Shown here: piece by piece, positions 1 through 8,520 of the stretch
Position numbering within the stretch: the stretch's first letter is position 1
How the letters are laid out: each line of letters opens with the position of its first letter
NCBI RefSeq assembly: GCF_000241345.1
Contig: NZ_BAED01000025.1
Span: 1 to 54,561, forward strand
DNA length: 54,561 nucleotides
Direction: 5' to 3'
Source of the DNA: Gordonia amarae NBRC 15530
GTDB lineage: Bacteria; Actinomycetota; Actinomycetes; Mycobacteriales; Mycobacteriaceae
Notes under the pieces: generated by a model
Told to the model about the DNA's origin: nothing
Seen by the model: only the letters and a program-made list of their open reading frames with translations
The model's database searches: none
Position numbers and translations under genes: made by a program

Positions 1-939
1 GGCCGCGATGCAGCCCTGCTGCGGGGTGCGCGGCTTGCGCAGCACCCCCAACGGCTCGGCCTGTGCCTTCTCGATCTCCGCCCGCATCTCCGGGAAATTG
101 GTGATCATCGTGTCGAGCACCGTGTTGCGGCGCTCCAACGAACCCTCAGGATTGGTGTACGGGTTCAGCGCCTCGCTCGACTGGACGGTGCCGGCCAGCA
201 GCGCCGACTCGGCCAGCGTCAGATCCTTCGCCTTCTTGCCGAAGTACGTCTGCGCGGCCGCCTCGATGCCGTACGAGTTGTTGCCGAACGGCACCACGTT
301 CAGATACCGGGTGACGATCTGCTTCTTGGCCTCCTGCTTGGCGGCGGCGTCGCTCAGACCCTTCTCCCGCTTGGCCTGATCGCGCAGTGTCTGCTCCATC
401 GTCAGCGCCATCCGCACCTCGCGCAGCTTACGGGCGGGGGTGGTCTCCACCGCCGACTCGCGCTCGGCCTCGGTGCGCGCCAGTACCAGCAGCTGATAGT
501 TCTTGATGTACTGCTGATCCAGCGTCGACGCACCCTGCTGGACCTCACCCGACGACGAGTTCTTCAGCGCGGCGCGGATCGTGCCCTTCCAGTCCACGCC
601 GTCGTGCTCCAGGAACCGGCGGTCCTCGATCGAGATGATCGCGCGGATCATGTTCGGCGAGATGTCGTTGTAGCCGACCTGATAGCGGTACTGGTCGTAG
701 AGGACCGCGAGCGGCTTGCCGTTGACATCGGTCATCGTCGTGACCTCGGGCATCGCCCCGTCGACCAGCTCCGACGACACGTTCTCCACCGCCGACGCCG
801 CCCGGTTGGACACCACTCCCAGCCCGCTCGCCGCGGGGTACAGGAGCCCCGCCACGAGGACTCCCGCCAGGAGGCACGCCCAGGTCAGGGGCCAGAGCTT
901 CTTCAGCAGCAACACCCCGACAGGATACGTGCCGATCAC
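1..939 (-). CDS. ponA2: Class A penicillin-binding protein PonA2, N-terminal part (runs off left edge)
   Basis: This is a bifunctional peptidoglycan synthase of the cell envelope; the 313 N-terminal residues are visible. A membrane anchor spans about residues 10-35. The glycosyltransferase domain follows with EDRRFLEHDG (105-114), GASTLDQQY (136-144), RKLREVRMAL (170-179) and RYLNVVPFGNNSYG (211-224). The sequence closely follows mycobacterial PonA2, including the AVETTPARKLRE and LNPYTNP stretches. The transpeptidase domain lies beyond the window. An Ala/Lys/Gln-rich stretch (about 185-208) seems inserted relative to the M. tuberculosis protein as I remember it. The start is GTG at 939 (GGAGG 14 nt upstream); GTG at 915 is the alternative. 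It is divergent from whiB4, as in mycobacteria. Confidence 0.93.
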   Translation of the reverse strand, partial: MIGTYPVGVLLLKKLWPLTWACLLAGVLVAGLLYPAASGLGVVSNRAASAVENVSSELVDGAMPEVTTMTDVNGKPLAVLYDQYRYQVGYNDISPNMIRAIISIEDRRFLEHDGVDWKGTIRAALKNSSSGEVQQGASTLDQQYIKNYQLLVLARTEAERESAVETTPARKLREVRMALTMEQTLRDQAKREKGLSDAAAKQEAKKQIVTRYLNVVPFGNNSYGIEAAAQTYFGKKAKDLTLAESALLAGTVQSSEALNPYTNPEGSLERRNTVLDTMITNFPEMRAEIEKAQAEPLGVLRKPRTPQQGCIAA

Positions 940-1055
940 ACGACGCCGTCAAACCTCCACACCCGGCGGGCCGTCGGGACGATGAGGACCGACGCGGGAC
1001 TTCCGGACCTTGCCACCCGTTTGGACGGTGGTGCCAATTTTGTCCGCTCCTGGAC

Positions 1056-1084
1056 TTGCATACGCAATCGCGGAACCCTAGATT
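1056..1084 (+). promoter_or_regulatory. Predicted sigma-70-type promoter of whiB4
   Basis: There is a -35 TTGCAT at 1056-1061 and a -10 TAGATT at 1079-1084, with a 17-nt spacer. Transcription would start near 1091, just ahead of a CRP-like palindrome. Confidence 0.6.
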
Positions 1085-1094
1085 AAGGATCGAA

Positions 1095-1110
1095 TGTGAC
1101 TCACGTAACA
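1095..1110 (+). promoter_or_regulatory. CRP/GlxR-type binding site before whiB4
   Basis: TGTGACTCACGTAACA matches TGTGA-N6-TCACA at 9 of 10 conserved positions. It lies just downstream of the predicted start point, a position that would suit repression. Confidence 0.55.
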
Positions 1111-1233
1111 TTCGATTTCCAGAGTGGCGCAGTACTCGTTGTGATTGCGGCCCGCCGGTGCTCCCACACCGGGCGACCAGGTCACACGCGCACCGCGCAG
1201 ACGCTGAGACAGGGCGAAGGAAAGGGTCGGCGG

Positions 1234-1536
1234 ATGGCGACAGCGGCGGTTTTCATCGGAGAAGATCGGCAAGTATGGGTTTCCCAGGCCAGATGCCGCG
1301 GCGGAGACCCCGACGAACTGTTCGTCCGCGGCGCAGCCCAGCGCAAAGCCGCCACCATCTGCAGACACTGCCCCGTCCAGCTCGAATGCGGAGCCGACGC
1401 CCTCGACAATCGCGTCGAATTCGGAGTCTGGGGCGGCATGACCGAACGCCAGCGGCGCGCCCTCCTGCGCCAGCACCCCGAAGTCACCTCCTGGGCCGAA
1501 TTCTTCGAAGCCCAAAAGCGCCGCCAGGCTGTGTAG
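1234..1536 (+). CDS. whiB4: WhiB-family iron-sulfur transcription regulator (WhiB4-like)
   Basis: A 100-aa redox-sensing regulator that should bind a 4Fe-4S cluster through Cys21, Cys43, Cys46 and Cys52 (C-X2-C-X5-C). It has the family GVWGG turn (64-68) and a basic C-terminal tail for DNA contact. The stretches DPDELFVRGAAQRKAA and GVWGGMTERQRRALL match mycobacterial WhiB4. In M. tuberculosis WhiB4 controls oxidative-stress genes. The gene is divergent from ponA2 and convergent with the ATPase pair, as in Rv3681c. I chose ATG 1234, which has an AAGG upstream. The frame is open back to GTG 1096, so a longer N-terminus is possible. Confidence 0.9.
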   Translation: MATAAVFIGEDRQVWVSQARCRGGDPDELFVRGAAQRKAATICRHCPVQLECGADALDNRVEFGVWGGMTERQRRALLRQHPEVTSWAEFFEAQKRRQAV

Positions 1537-1580
1537 GATTGCGCCCGCTCGCTTCGCTCGCGGATCGCGGGTCTTGCGGG

Positions 1581-1800
1581 CCGGAAGTCGTGTTCTTCCC
1601 TCGTCGCACTCGGTCGCAGGCTCCCTCGCGCTCCTCAGTCCAGAACACGACGGCCCTCCAGACCGTGGTGGTTGCGGTAGGTGGGCGCCCGCTCGCAGGC
1701 TCGCGGATCGCGGGCCGGCAGGGCCAGGAGTCGTGTTCTTCCCTCCTCGTTCGCGCGGGCTCGCAAGCTCCCCCGGCTCACTCCTCGGTCCAGAACAGGT
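1581..1800. repeat. Two imperfect copies of dispersed palindrome family B
   Basis: Copy one (1581-1660) has perfect arms GTCGTGTTCT (1587-1596) and AGAACACGAC (1642-1651) around a core rich in TCTTCCC, GGCTCCC and CTCCTC. Copy two (about 1728-1800) repeats the pattern GTCGTGTTCTTCCC ... CCAGAACA. Related cores recur at 23.29-23.61 kb and 24.43-24.54 kb. No gene fits the gap 1537-1933. Confidence 0.6.
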
Positions 1801-1810
1801 GTTTCCCGGT

Positions 1811-1919
1811 GGTTGAGGTGCGAAGAGCCGCCAGGCGATGAGCCTCGAAACCCGGTGAGACGACGTTGTCATGGTGCGGGGTTTCGAGGCTCGTCGCTCA
1901 CGCTCCTCGCACCTTAACC
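1811..1919. repeat. Dispersed palindrome family A, full copy
   Basis: The outer arms are GGTTGAGGTGCGA at the left and TCGCACCTTAACC at the right, with inner arms AGCCTCGAAACCC and GGGTTTCGAGGCT. It lies between convergent whiB4 and the ATPase pair. The same family occurs at 18596-18689, and as a half copy at 24658-24717. Confidence 0.75.
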
Positions 1920-1933
1920 CGCGGAGGCGAGAG

Positions 1934-3028
1934 TCACCCCCGGCTGACTATCTGTTCGGCGACCGCCTGTAGGGCGGCCTTGTCGGCGACCTCGAAGGGG
2001 AGGGCCGGGACACCGACGATCGGGACGGCCGGATGGGCTGCCGTGAAGCGCTGCAGCAGGTGGAGTTCGCGCTTGGCCGTCGTGGCGCGGTCGGCGTGAA
2101 TGGTGAGCACCCCGCGGGTCAGCTCGTCGGCAACCCGATCCAGGGCCACCTGCACCGACGAATCGGTGACCGACGTCAGATTCGGATGAGTGCGGTTGAG
2201 GATCAGGCCGGCCAGCGGCATCGACTCCTCCGACAACCGGTCGACGAAGAACGCGGCCTCGCGCAGCGCGTCGGCCTCCGCGGCCGCGACCACCACGAAC
2301 CGGGTGCCGGGCTGCTTGAGCAGCTCATAGGTTTTCAGCGCCCGCTCCTGGAAACCGCCGAACATCGAATCGAGGGACTGCACGAACGTCGCGACGTCGC
2401 GCAGCATGTCGCCGCCGATGATCGTCGAGACCCCGCGCATCGCCAGACTCATCGCGCCCGTCACCATCCGGCCCACCCCACGGCCGCCGCCCACCAGCAT
2501 CTTCATCAGACGACCCGACAGGAACGAACCCAACCGTTTCGGAGCATCCAGGAAATCGAGCGCGTTCCGCGACGGCGGCGTGTCCACGACGATCAGGTCC
2601 CAGCGATTCTCCGAGAGCAGCTTGCCCAGCTTCTCCATCGCCATGTACTCCTGCGTCCCCGAGAACGACGACGCCATCGTCTGATAGAAGGAGTTCTCCA
2701 GGATCGCCGCCGCCCGCTCCGGCGTCGAATGCTCGATCACCATGTCGTCGAACGTGCGACGCATATCGAGCATCATCGCGTCCAGCGACCCGGCACAGTT
2801 GAGCTGCACCGGCTGCGGTTCGTTCGTCAGGGCCGTCATCCCCAGCGACTGCGCGAGCCTGCGCGCCGGATCGATCGTCAGCACCGCCACCCGTCGGCCC
2901 TGCTCGGCGGCATACATCGCCATCGCCGCGGCCGTCGTCGTCTTACCGACCCCGCCCGCACCGCAGCAGATCACCACGCGCGTGCCCGGATCCTTCAGGA
3001 TCGACGCCATCTTCAGGTCGACAGCCAT
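1934..3028 (-). CDS. bagB: ArsA/Get3-like anion-transporting ATPase, second of pair (Rv3680-like)
   Basis: A 364-aa SIMIBI-class P-loop ATPase. The deviant Walker [11 protein letters not shown] is at residues 23-32, and switch-like [15 protein letters not shown] is near 146. Its M. tuberculosis counterpart forms a complex with the neighbouring paralogue (BagA/BagB) linked to tolerance of nitric oxide and toxic glycerol metabolites. The ATG follows directly on the stop codon of the upstream gene (TAG-ATG, no gap), so the pair must be cotranscribed. Nothing in the sequence shows arsenite binding, so an arsenic role is not implied. Confidence 0.88.
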   Translation of the reverse strand: MAVDLKMASILKDPGTRVVICCGAGGVGKTTTAAAMAMYAAEQGRRVAVLTIDPARRLAQSLGMTALTNEPQPVQLNCAGSLDAMMLDMRRTFDDMVIEHSTPERAAAILENSFYQTMASSFSGTQEYMAMEKLGKLLSENRWDLIVVDTPPSRNALDFLDAPKRLGSFLSGRLMKMLVGGGRGVGRMVTGAMSLAMRGVSTIIGGDMLRDVATFVQSLDSMFGGFQERALKTYELLKQPGTRFVVVAAAEADALREAAFFVDRLSEESMPLAGLILNRTHPNLTSVTDSSVQVALDRVADELTRGVLTIHADRATTAKRELHLLQRFTAAHPAVPIVGVPALPFEVADKAALQAVAEQIVSRG

Positions 3029-4069
3029 CTACGCACCAGCCTTCCGCAGCATGCCCGCCAACTCGTACACCGCACCCAGGTCGATGCCGTCGCCGATCTC
3101 CGGCAGATCCAGGACCGGCAGGTCCACATTGTCCAGTTGCCCGCGCGCTATCTGCTGGGCCTGATGCCTGCGCGCGTAGTCGATGGTCTCCGTCAGCAAC
3201 CCGGCCACATCCGCGTCCGACGCGTGGAACCCTGCGTCGGCCAGCTGCTCCTTGATACGTCCGGCGTCGATCCGGCCGTCGGCGATGTCATCGACCTCGG
3301 CCTCCGGCAACAGTGGCCTGCGCACCCGGTTGACCAGCACCGTCCCGATCGTCAGCTGTTTGCTGTGCAGCTCGTCGATCGCCTCGATGGTCTCCTGGAT
3401 CGGCATCGCCTCCAACAGCGTCACCAGATGCACCACCGTCTGGTCCGAATGCAGCAGACGCACCACACCCTCGCTCTGGTTGCGGATCGGGCCCGACTTG
3501 GCCAGATCGGCCATCGCCTTGGTGACGTCCAGGAACGACCCGATGCGGCCCGTCGGCGGCGAGTCGACCACCACCGCGTCGTACACCGCCTTGCCCTGCT
3601 TGTCGACGGCGATGATGCGTTCCTTGATCTTGCCGGTGATGATGACATCGCGCAGACCCGGAGCGACCGTCGTCACGAAGTCGATGGCGCCGATCCGCTT
3701 CATCGCCCGGCTCGCGAAACCCAGGTTGTAGAACATGTCCAGGTATTCCAGGAGCGCGTGTTCGATGTCGACGGCCAGCGCCGACACCTCGCCGCCGCCC
3801 TCCGCGGTGGCGATGCGGGTGTCGGTGGGCGGCAGCGGCGGAATGTCGAAGAGCTGCGCGATGCCCTGCCGGCCCTCTACCTCCACCAGCAGGACCTTCT
3901 TGCCGTCGGCGGCCAGCGCGAGCGCCAGCGCGGCGGCGACCGTCGTCTTACCGGTGCCGCCCTTGCCGGACACGAAATGCAGCCGCGCGCGTGCGGCACT
4001 GGCGGGCCAGACGTCGGTCTGCGACGACGCGTCGGGCGTTAGGGGTACCTCATTGACCACACCGATCAC
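3029..4069 (-). CDS. bagA: ArsA/Get3-like anion-transporting ATPase, first of pair (Rv3679-like)
   Basis: A 346-aa paralogue and partner of the downstream gene. The deviant Walker A GKGGTGKTT is at residues 35-43, preceded by a short extension, and DSPPTGRIGSFLDV is near 168. It belongs to the Get3/ArsA family, which uses ATP-driven dimer changes. There are no transmembrane segments, so it is cytosolic. The gene is the first of the operon and is divergent from the DUF4177/RidA pair, the same layout as Rv3679-Rv3678A-Rv3678c. The predicted start at 4069 leaves a 35-bp gap to the divergent gene, so the promoters must overlap. Confidence 0.88.
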   Translation of the reverse strand: MIGVVNEVPLTPDASSQTDVWPASAARARLHFVSGKGGTGKTTVAAALALALAADGKKVLLVEVEGRQGIAQLFDIPPLPPTDTRIATAEGGGEVSALAVDIEHALLEYLDMFYNLGFASRAMKRIGAIDFVTTVAPGLRDVIITGKIKERIIAVDKQGKAVYDAVVVDSPPTGRIGSFLDVTKAMADLAKSGPIRNQSEGVVRLLHSDQTVVHLVTLLEAMPIQETIEAIDELHSKQLTIGTVLVNRVRRPLLPEAEVDDIADGRIDAGRIKEQLADAGFHASDADVAGLLTETIDYARRHQAQQIARGQLDNVDLPVLDLPEIGDGIDLGAVYELAGMLRKAGA

Positions 4070-4104
4070 CTTAATGGGAAGACCCCGCCGGTTAGGGTAG
4101 GTCC

Positions 4105-4269
4105 ATGAGTGAACTCACCGCGTGGGAGTACGTGACCGTGCCCCTGCTGACCCATGCCACCAAACAGATCCTCGATCAGTGGGGCGCCGACGGCTGGGAA
4201 CTGGTCAGTGTGCTGCCCGGCCCGACCGGCGAACAGCACGTCGCCTACCTCAAGCGACCGAAGGGCTGA
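4105..4269 (+). CDS. Small DUF4177-type protein (Rv3678A-like)
   Basis: A 54-aa open frame starting MSELTAWEYVTVP. It has the compact pattern of DUF4177: an aromatic beta strand (WEYVTVPL), a helix ending in LDQWGADGWELV, then a strand around HVAYLKRP. It lies five bases before the RidA gene, so the two are probably cotranscribed. The function is unknown. The position matches Rv3678A in M. tuberculosis, which supports it being real. Confidence 0.8.
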   Translation: MSELTAWEYVTVPLLTHATKQILDQWGADGWELVSVLPGPTGEQHVAYLKRPKG

Positions 4270-4274
4270 CCGGA

Positions 4275-4742
4275 ATGAGCTGGTCGCAGCGTCTCACCGA
4301 ACTCGGGATCACCCTGCCGGCGGTCGTGCCGCCCGTCGCCGCGTACACGCCCGCGGTGCAGACCGGAAACCTCGTCTACACGTCGGGACAACTGCCGATC
4401 GTCGACGGCGCACTGCCGCTCACCGGCAAGGTCAGTGAAACCGCCGAAGGCGTGGTGAGTCCCGACGACGCGTACGCCGCCGCCCGCCAGTGCGCGCTTA
4501 ACGCGCTTGCCGCCGTCGACGCGCTCGTCGGTCTCGACTCGATCGTCCGCGTCGTCAAGGTGGTCGGTTTCGTCGCCTCGGCACCCGGATTCACCGGGCA
4601 GCCCCAGGTCATCAACGGAGCCTCCGAGGTGCTCGGCGAGATCTTCGGCGACGCCGGCGTACACGCCCGCTCGGCGGTCGGTGTGGCCGAACTGCCGCTG
4701 GCGGCGCCCGTCGAGGTCGAGCTGATCGTCGAGGTCGCCTGA
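4275..4742 (+). CDS. RidA/YjgF-family enamine/imine deaminase
   Basis: A 155-aa member of the RidA (YER057c/UK114) family, in the atypical longer subgroup. Family features are the N-terminal YTPAVQTGNLVYTSGQLP block, LNALAAVDALVGLDSIVRVVKVVGFV, and the C-terminal ARSAVGVAELPLAAPVEVELIVEV block. Classical RidA proteins hydrolyse reactive enamines and imines from PLP enzymes; whether this subgroup does so is not established. The start is ATG 4275, just after the DUF4177 stop. It is the Rv3678c equivalent, and the catabolic insert begins right after it. Confidence 0.88.
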   Translation: MSWSQRLTELGITLPAVVPPVAAYTPAVQTGNLVYTSGQLPIVDGALPLTGKVSETAEGVVSPDDAYAAARQCALNALAAVDALVGLDSIVRVVKVVGFVASAPGFTGQPQVINGASEVLGEIFGDAGVHARSAVGVAELPLAAPVEVELIVEVA

Positions 4743-4751
4743 CCTTCCCGT

Positions 4752-4820
4752 CCTGAACCCCACCTATGTCCGGCGGCATCACAATAATTGCGATGCCACC
4801 GGACATAGGTGGGGTTCAGG
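4752..4820. terminator. Long perfect hairpin after RidA
   Basis: Two perfect 20-bp arms, CCTGAACCCCACCTATGTCC (4752-4771) and its complement (4801-4820), enclose a second short stem GGCATC/GATGCC around an AT-rich loop. It lies between convergent genes and overlaps the stop codon of the MFS remnant. It probably acts as a two-way terminator and marks the left edge of the catabolic insert. Confidence 0.7.
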
Positions 4821-5400
4821 TCAGGAGTGCTGTCGCACTGCGCGGAACCTTCGATCTCCGGGCGAGAAAACCGAGCACGGCGCCGGGAATGGCAACAGCG
4901 ACAAGCATGACTGCCGTCGGGGAGCCTGCGGGAAGCAAGCCGACGACGACCATTCCGGCAGGCACCGCGGCCGACGACAGGAACTGGTCGACGGAGCTGA
5001 GGCGGGCAAGCGGCCGGTGGTCGAGTTCGGTCTGCAGCGTGGTGGTCCAGATGATGCCGCCCAGGGTCACCGCGGTTGGGCCGATCACGAACGCCACGAA
5101 TAGCGCGACCACGGAAGCCGTTGAGCCGCCTACGATGTAGATCGCCAGGGCGCAGGCCTGCATTGCGATAGCGGCGCCGACCGCGGGTCCGGCGACATTC
5201 CAGGAGATGCTCGTCGTCGCGGCAACCAGTGTTCCGGCGAGGCTCCCCACGGCCATGCAGGTGGCCAGGCCGGCCCATGCACCCGTGCCGTGATGTGGCA
5301 GAACCGCTGCCGGTGCACCGACGGCCATGGCACCGACCAGCACGGAGGACATCGTCCAGAGCAACAGACCGGTCAGTGCCCAGGGGTTGTCCCGAATCAC
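4816..5400 (-). pseudogene. C-terminal remnant of an MFS transporter
   Basis: About 194 codons encode five to six hydrophobic helices with MFS C-half features (SSVDQFLSSAAVPAGMVVVG; LDHRPLARLS resembles the loop of macrolide-type MFS exporters). The frame stays open upstream through DNPAPTFRSVIRDNPWALTG, which looks like the central MFS loop, and runs into the 3' end of the TetR gene. No N-terminal half is present. A normal MFS protein has about 400 residues, so this is most likely a decayed fragment. Confidence 0.65.
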
Positions 5401-5455
5401 CGATCTGAACGTCGGTGCCGGATTATCCTCTACCTGCTCGACGTGTGAGTGCGCT

Positions 5456-6055
5456 TCAGGCGGTGAACAACTCGTCGAGATGCTGGGCGAGTATCGGGGC
5501 GACGGTCTGCGGAGTGTAGAGCCCGATGAGGATGCCGGTGCCGATGCCGTGTTCGAGTGCCATCAGCCGGTCTGTCTCCAGCGCGGGGTCGTGGCCGGGG
5601 GTCAGTTCGCCGCTCTGCGCTGCCTCGGTGAGGATGCCGAGCAGCCGGTTCCGGTTGATGCGGACCCCGTCAGCCGGCGACCGAAGCGGCGACCGCGTTG
5701 TGGCGGCCAGTGCCAAGAAGGCCCGGAAAACCAGGTGAAACTGTCTGCTCGGCGGATCGTCGGGCAGGGCCTCGGCGAGATAGGCCTCGATGAGTGCTCG
5801 GGACGTCACGGGCTCGGTGAGGGCGTCGACGCGTTCGCGTAGGCGCTGTTCGCTCGACCTGGCGAGATGGTCCATGGCCGCCGCGATGAGCAGCTCCTTG
5901 GTGCCGAAGTAATACTGCACGAGGCGAAGTGATACCCCGGCCGCGTCGGCGACGCCCCGCATGGTCACCTCACCGAGACCGCGGTCTGCTGCCAGCGCGA
6001 GCAAACCGTCGATGATCTGGGTGCGTCGGGCGTCGTGATCAACGCGAACGGGCAT
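5456..6055 (-). CDS. TetR-family transcription regulator
   Basis: A 199-aa repressor. The N-terminal helix-turn-helix covers about residues 25-57 (VTMRGVADAAGVSLRLVQYYFGTKELL), and a ligand-binding helical domain follows. ATG 6055 has AAAGG nine bases upstream; TTG 6067 is less likely. The gene overlaps the end of the upstream MFS exporter by 17 bp and is cotranscribed with it. It is the natural candidate to bind the palindrome at 7418-7435 and repress the exporter. Confidence 0.88.
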   Translation of the reverse strand: MPVRVDHDARRTQIIDGLLALAADRGLGEVTMRGVADAAGVSLRLVQYYFGTKELLIAAAMDHLARSSEQRLRERVDALTEPVTSRALIEAYLAEALPDDPPSRQFHLVFRAFLALAATTRSPLRSPADGVRINRNRLLGILTEAAQSGELTPGHDPALETDRLMALEHGIGTGILIGLYTPQTVAPILAQHLDELFTA

Positions 6056-7394
6056 GGGAATCAACACCTTTCATTCTGATTGCGGTGGCGGTGAGGGCCA
6101 CCGCAATCATCACCCCGCCGAGTGCGGCGAAGGCCGGGCCGAACTCGTTGTACCCGTGGGTCAGTGGCGTGAGTGCGGCCAATCCCAGTGCTCCACCGAG
6201 TTGTTTGGCGGTGTTCAGCAGGCCCGATGCGGCACCGGCATCGGATTCGTCGACCCCGGACGTCGCGACGATGCTCAGCGGTGTGTTGAGCAGCCCACCG
6301 CCGATCCCGATGATGACCGACGGTCCCAGGATCGACGCCACGAATCCGGTGGGCGAGGCGCATGCGGGCCAGAACAGCCCGGCGGCGGTGATCGCGGCAC
6401 CCGCGCCGATCACCGTGAACGGGGCCAGGTGCCGCAGCAGTGCCGGGGCAGCCCACACACCGACGAGCGCGGTCACCACGGTCAGCGGCACAAACCCCAG
6501 ACCGGCCTGCGCCGGCGACAGGCCCAGCGAACCTTGCATGACATAGGTGAGGAACAACCAGATCGGCGCCTGGAAGCAGGCACCGACCGCCAGTACCAGC
6601 AGATTCCCGCGCACCAGAGACGCGTTGTGCCAGAGGTGCCGGGGGAGCAACGGTGACGGCGACGCGCGTTGGTACAGGATCGTCACACCCAGCAGCACTA
6701 CGGCAGCAACGACGGCCGACACCGCCGACGCCGATGCCGCGGACGCCGAACTTACGGCATACGTGAGGACGAGCAGCGTCGCGGTGATCAACACGGCGCC
6801 GGCTGCGTCTGGCCGCGCCGGAGCGTGTCGGTGACCGGACGGCAGCGCCCGCGCGGCCACGATCACCGCCGCGCCACACGGGAGATTGATGAGCAGGACT
6901 GCGCGCCACGAGACCGCGTCGGTCAGCAGGCCGCCGACGATCGTGCCCGCGCCGCCGCCGACGAGGCTGACCGCGGTCCAGACGGCGATCGCGCGCGTCC
7001 GAAGGGAACCCTCGGGGTAGGTCGTTGTGATGGCGGTGAGGGTGGCGGGGGACGCGATCGCGGCACCCATGCCCTGCACAGCGCGGGCGGCGATGAGTAT
7101 CGCGGCCGAATCGGCGAGGCCTCCGACCATGCTCGCGGCGGTGAACAGCAGCAATCCCGCGATGAACACCCGTCGCACGCCCCAGAGGTCGGCGAGCCTG
7201 CCGCCGACGAGGAGTCCGCCCGCGAAGGTGAGCGCGTAGCCGGTCACGACCCACTGCACGGTGCCGTCGGCCATCGCCAGGCCGGACTGGATGTCGGGTA
7301 GGGCGACATTCACCACGGACACGTCGAGGACCAGCATGAACTGGCCTGCCGAGGCCACTGCGAGCGGCGTCCACGGTGGTGTCGTCCGGATCAT
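6039..7394 (-). CDS. DHA2-type MFS multidrug exporter
   Basis: A 451-aa integral membrane proton antiporter of the 14-helix DHA2 family. Motif GQFMLVLDVSVVNVALPDI (helix 1), GGRLADLWGVRRVF (motif A after helix 2), ARAVQGMGAAIASPA, and motif C region VSLVGGGAGTIVGGLL are present. I chose ATG 7394 over the upstream start at 7454 because GGAGGA lies at the right distance and the 7454 start would place the operator inside the gene. It forms an operon with the TetR gene. The substrate is unknown; export of phenolic compounds would fit the neighbours but is inference. Confidence 0.87.
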   Translation of the reverse strand: MIRTTPPWTPLAVASAGQFMLVLDVSVVNVALPDIQSGLAMADGTVQWVVTGYALTFAGGLLVGGRLADLWGVRRVFIAGLLLFTAASMVGGLADSAAILIAARAVQGMGAAIASPATLTAITTTYPEGSLRTRAIAVWTAVSLVGGGAGTIVGGLLTDAVSWRAVLLINLPCGAAVIVAARALPSGHRHAPARPDAAGAVLITATLLVLTYAVSSASAASASAVSAVVAAVVLLGVTILYQRASPSPLLPRHLWHNASLVRGNLLVLAVGACFQAPIWLFLTYVMQGSLGLSPAQAGLGFVPLTVVTALVGVWAAPALLRHLAPFTVIGAGAAITAAGLFWPACASPTGFVASILGPSVIIGIGGGLLNTPLSIVATSGVDESDAGAASGLLNTAKQLGGALGLAALTPLTHGYNEFGPAFAALGGVMIAVALTATAIRMKGVDSHARSR

Positions 7395-7417
7395 CTGTCG
7401 CGTGTCTCCTCCATTTG

Positions 7418-7435
7418 TTGATACAAATGTATCAA
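7418..7435. promoter_or_regulatory. Operator palindrome before the MFS-tetR operon
   Basis: TTGATACAAATGTATCAA has two perfect 8-bp arms around AA. It lies 24 bp upstream of the exporter start, which is typical of a TetR operator. Confidence 0.75.
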
Positions 7436-7499
7436 AAGACAGGGTCAGTGACACCGCCGACGGGGTGGCCGGCCGTCCCTGGTGACGCCGTCGCCGCGT

Positions 7500-8492
7500 T
7501 TACATCGTCAGTGCCGGTTGCCATCTCATGGCGTCCCGGGCCGTCACCCCGAAACGGCGTTTGAACACCGTCGAGAAATATGTTGTCGACGTGAAACCGC
7601 ACCGCGCGGCGACGTCGGTGGCCCGCACGCCGGTGGTCGTCCCGGTCAACATGCCGTATGCCAGGTCGAGGCGCCGGGCGAGGACGTGGCGGGGTACCGA
7701 CGTGCCGGCCTCGGCGAGGATCCGCGACAGTTGCCGTTCGGAGATCCCCACGGCCGCTGCGACGTCCGTCGCGGACAGCGTCGGGTCCGTCAGGTGATCG
7801 GCGATGAAAGACCGTGCGGCGGCGCGGTATGCGATCGACGAACGGACCCGGCCGTCGCCGGCGAGTACCGCGACCAGTTCGATCGCCGCCTGTTCGTCGG
7901 CAGGGACCGGAACGGGTGAGGCCACAGCCTGTCCGGCAAGTCGCACAAGGGCTTTCGCATGGGCTGCGGTGGCGGTGTCCACCACGACCGGCGTGACCTC
8001 GGCCGCACCGGTCAGCTCCGTCAGCACCGTGCGGGGAACCTTCACCACCAATTCCTGCACGCCGCGCCCGAAATGCCGGAAAAACGGTGTGTCGACGTCG
8101 CAGATCAGCATCTGACCCGGCCGCATCACGGTCCGGACGCCGCCGTGTTCTACCTGCACCTCACCACGCAGTGCGGCATAGGCGGCGATCGCGTCACCGG
8201 GCCGATCGTCGACCATCGGACGGTCGCGGTGCACCCTGTGCGCGGTTCCGGTCACATGCGCGAGATGCACCTGATCGAGCTGCAGGTTCACCTCGCGGGC
8301 CCGGAATGTCTGCGCCGCGGGGACCGTGCACGACAGTTCGATCAGCGTGGCCGCGTTGTACTCCTCCCAGGGCCGGACCGCGCCGGCATCGCCTCCCGGA
8401 ACCTCGAAACCCTGCGTGCGGCGCAGGATCGGCGGTGGTGTGCCGTCGCGGCGCGGCCCGTCGCCTGCTCCCGACATTCTCATTTCCGCCAT
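7500..8492 (-). CDS. AraC/XylS-family activator of the aromatic operon
   Basis: A 330-aa regulator. An N-terminal cupin-like sensing domain (around DTPFFRHFGRGVQELVVKVP) precedes a C-terminal double helix-turn-helix with DVAAAVGISERQLSRILAE and DVAARCGFTSTTYFSTVFKRRFG, the AraC signature. It is divergent from the hydroxylase-led operon with only 72 bp between starts, so it very likely controls that operon in response to a phenolic ligand. The frame is open far upstream (to 9554), but that part is antisense to the hydroxylase. ATG 8492 is preferred, with 8483 and 8477 also possible. Confidence 0.87.
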   Translation of the reverse strand: MAEMRMSGAGDGPRRDGTPPPILRRTQGFEVPGGDAGAVRPWEEYNAATLIELSCTVPAAQTFRAREVNLQLDQVHLAHVTGTAHRVHRDRPMVDDRPGDAIAAYAALRGEVQVEHGGVRTVMRPGQMLICDVDTPFFRHFGRGVQELVVKVPRTVLTELTGAAEVTPVVVDTATAAHAKALVRLAGQAVASPVPVPADEQAAIELVAVLAGDGRVRSSIAYRAAARSFIADHLTDPTLSATDVAAAVGISERQLSRILAEAGTSVPRHVLARRLDLAYGMLTGTTTGVRATDVAARCGFTSTTYFSTVFKRRFGVTARDAMRWQPALTM

Positions 8493-8520
8493 CTGCTGTC
8501 CGCTCTCTTCGTCCACCAGG

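Noticed and set aside
545..1111. 188-codon minus frame over ponA2
   Set aside because: The PonA2 motifs lie in a different frame of the same strand; this one has none.
2033..4042. Long 669-codon frame on the plus strand
   Set aside because: It is antisense to the two ATPases, whose P-loops and TAG-ATG coupling are clear; the translation is Arg/His-rich noise.
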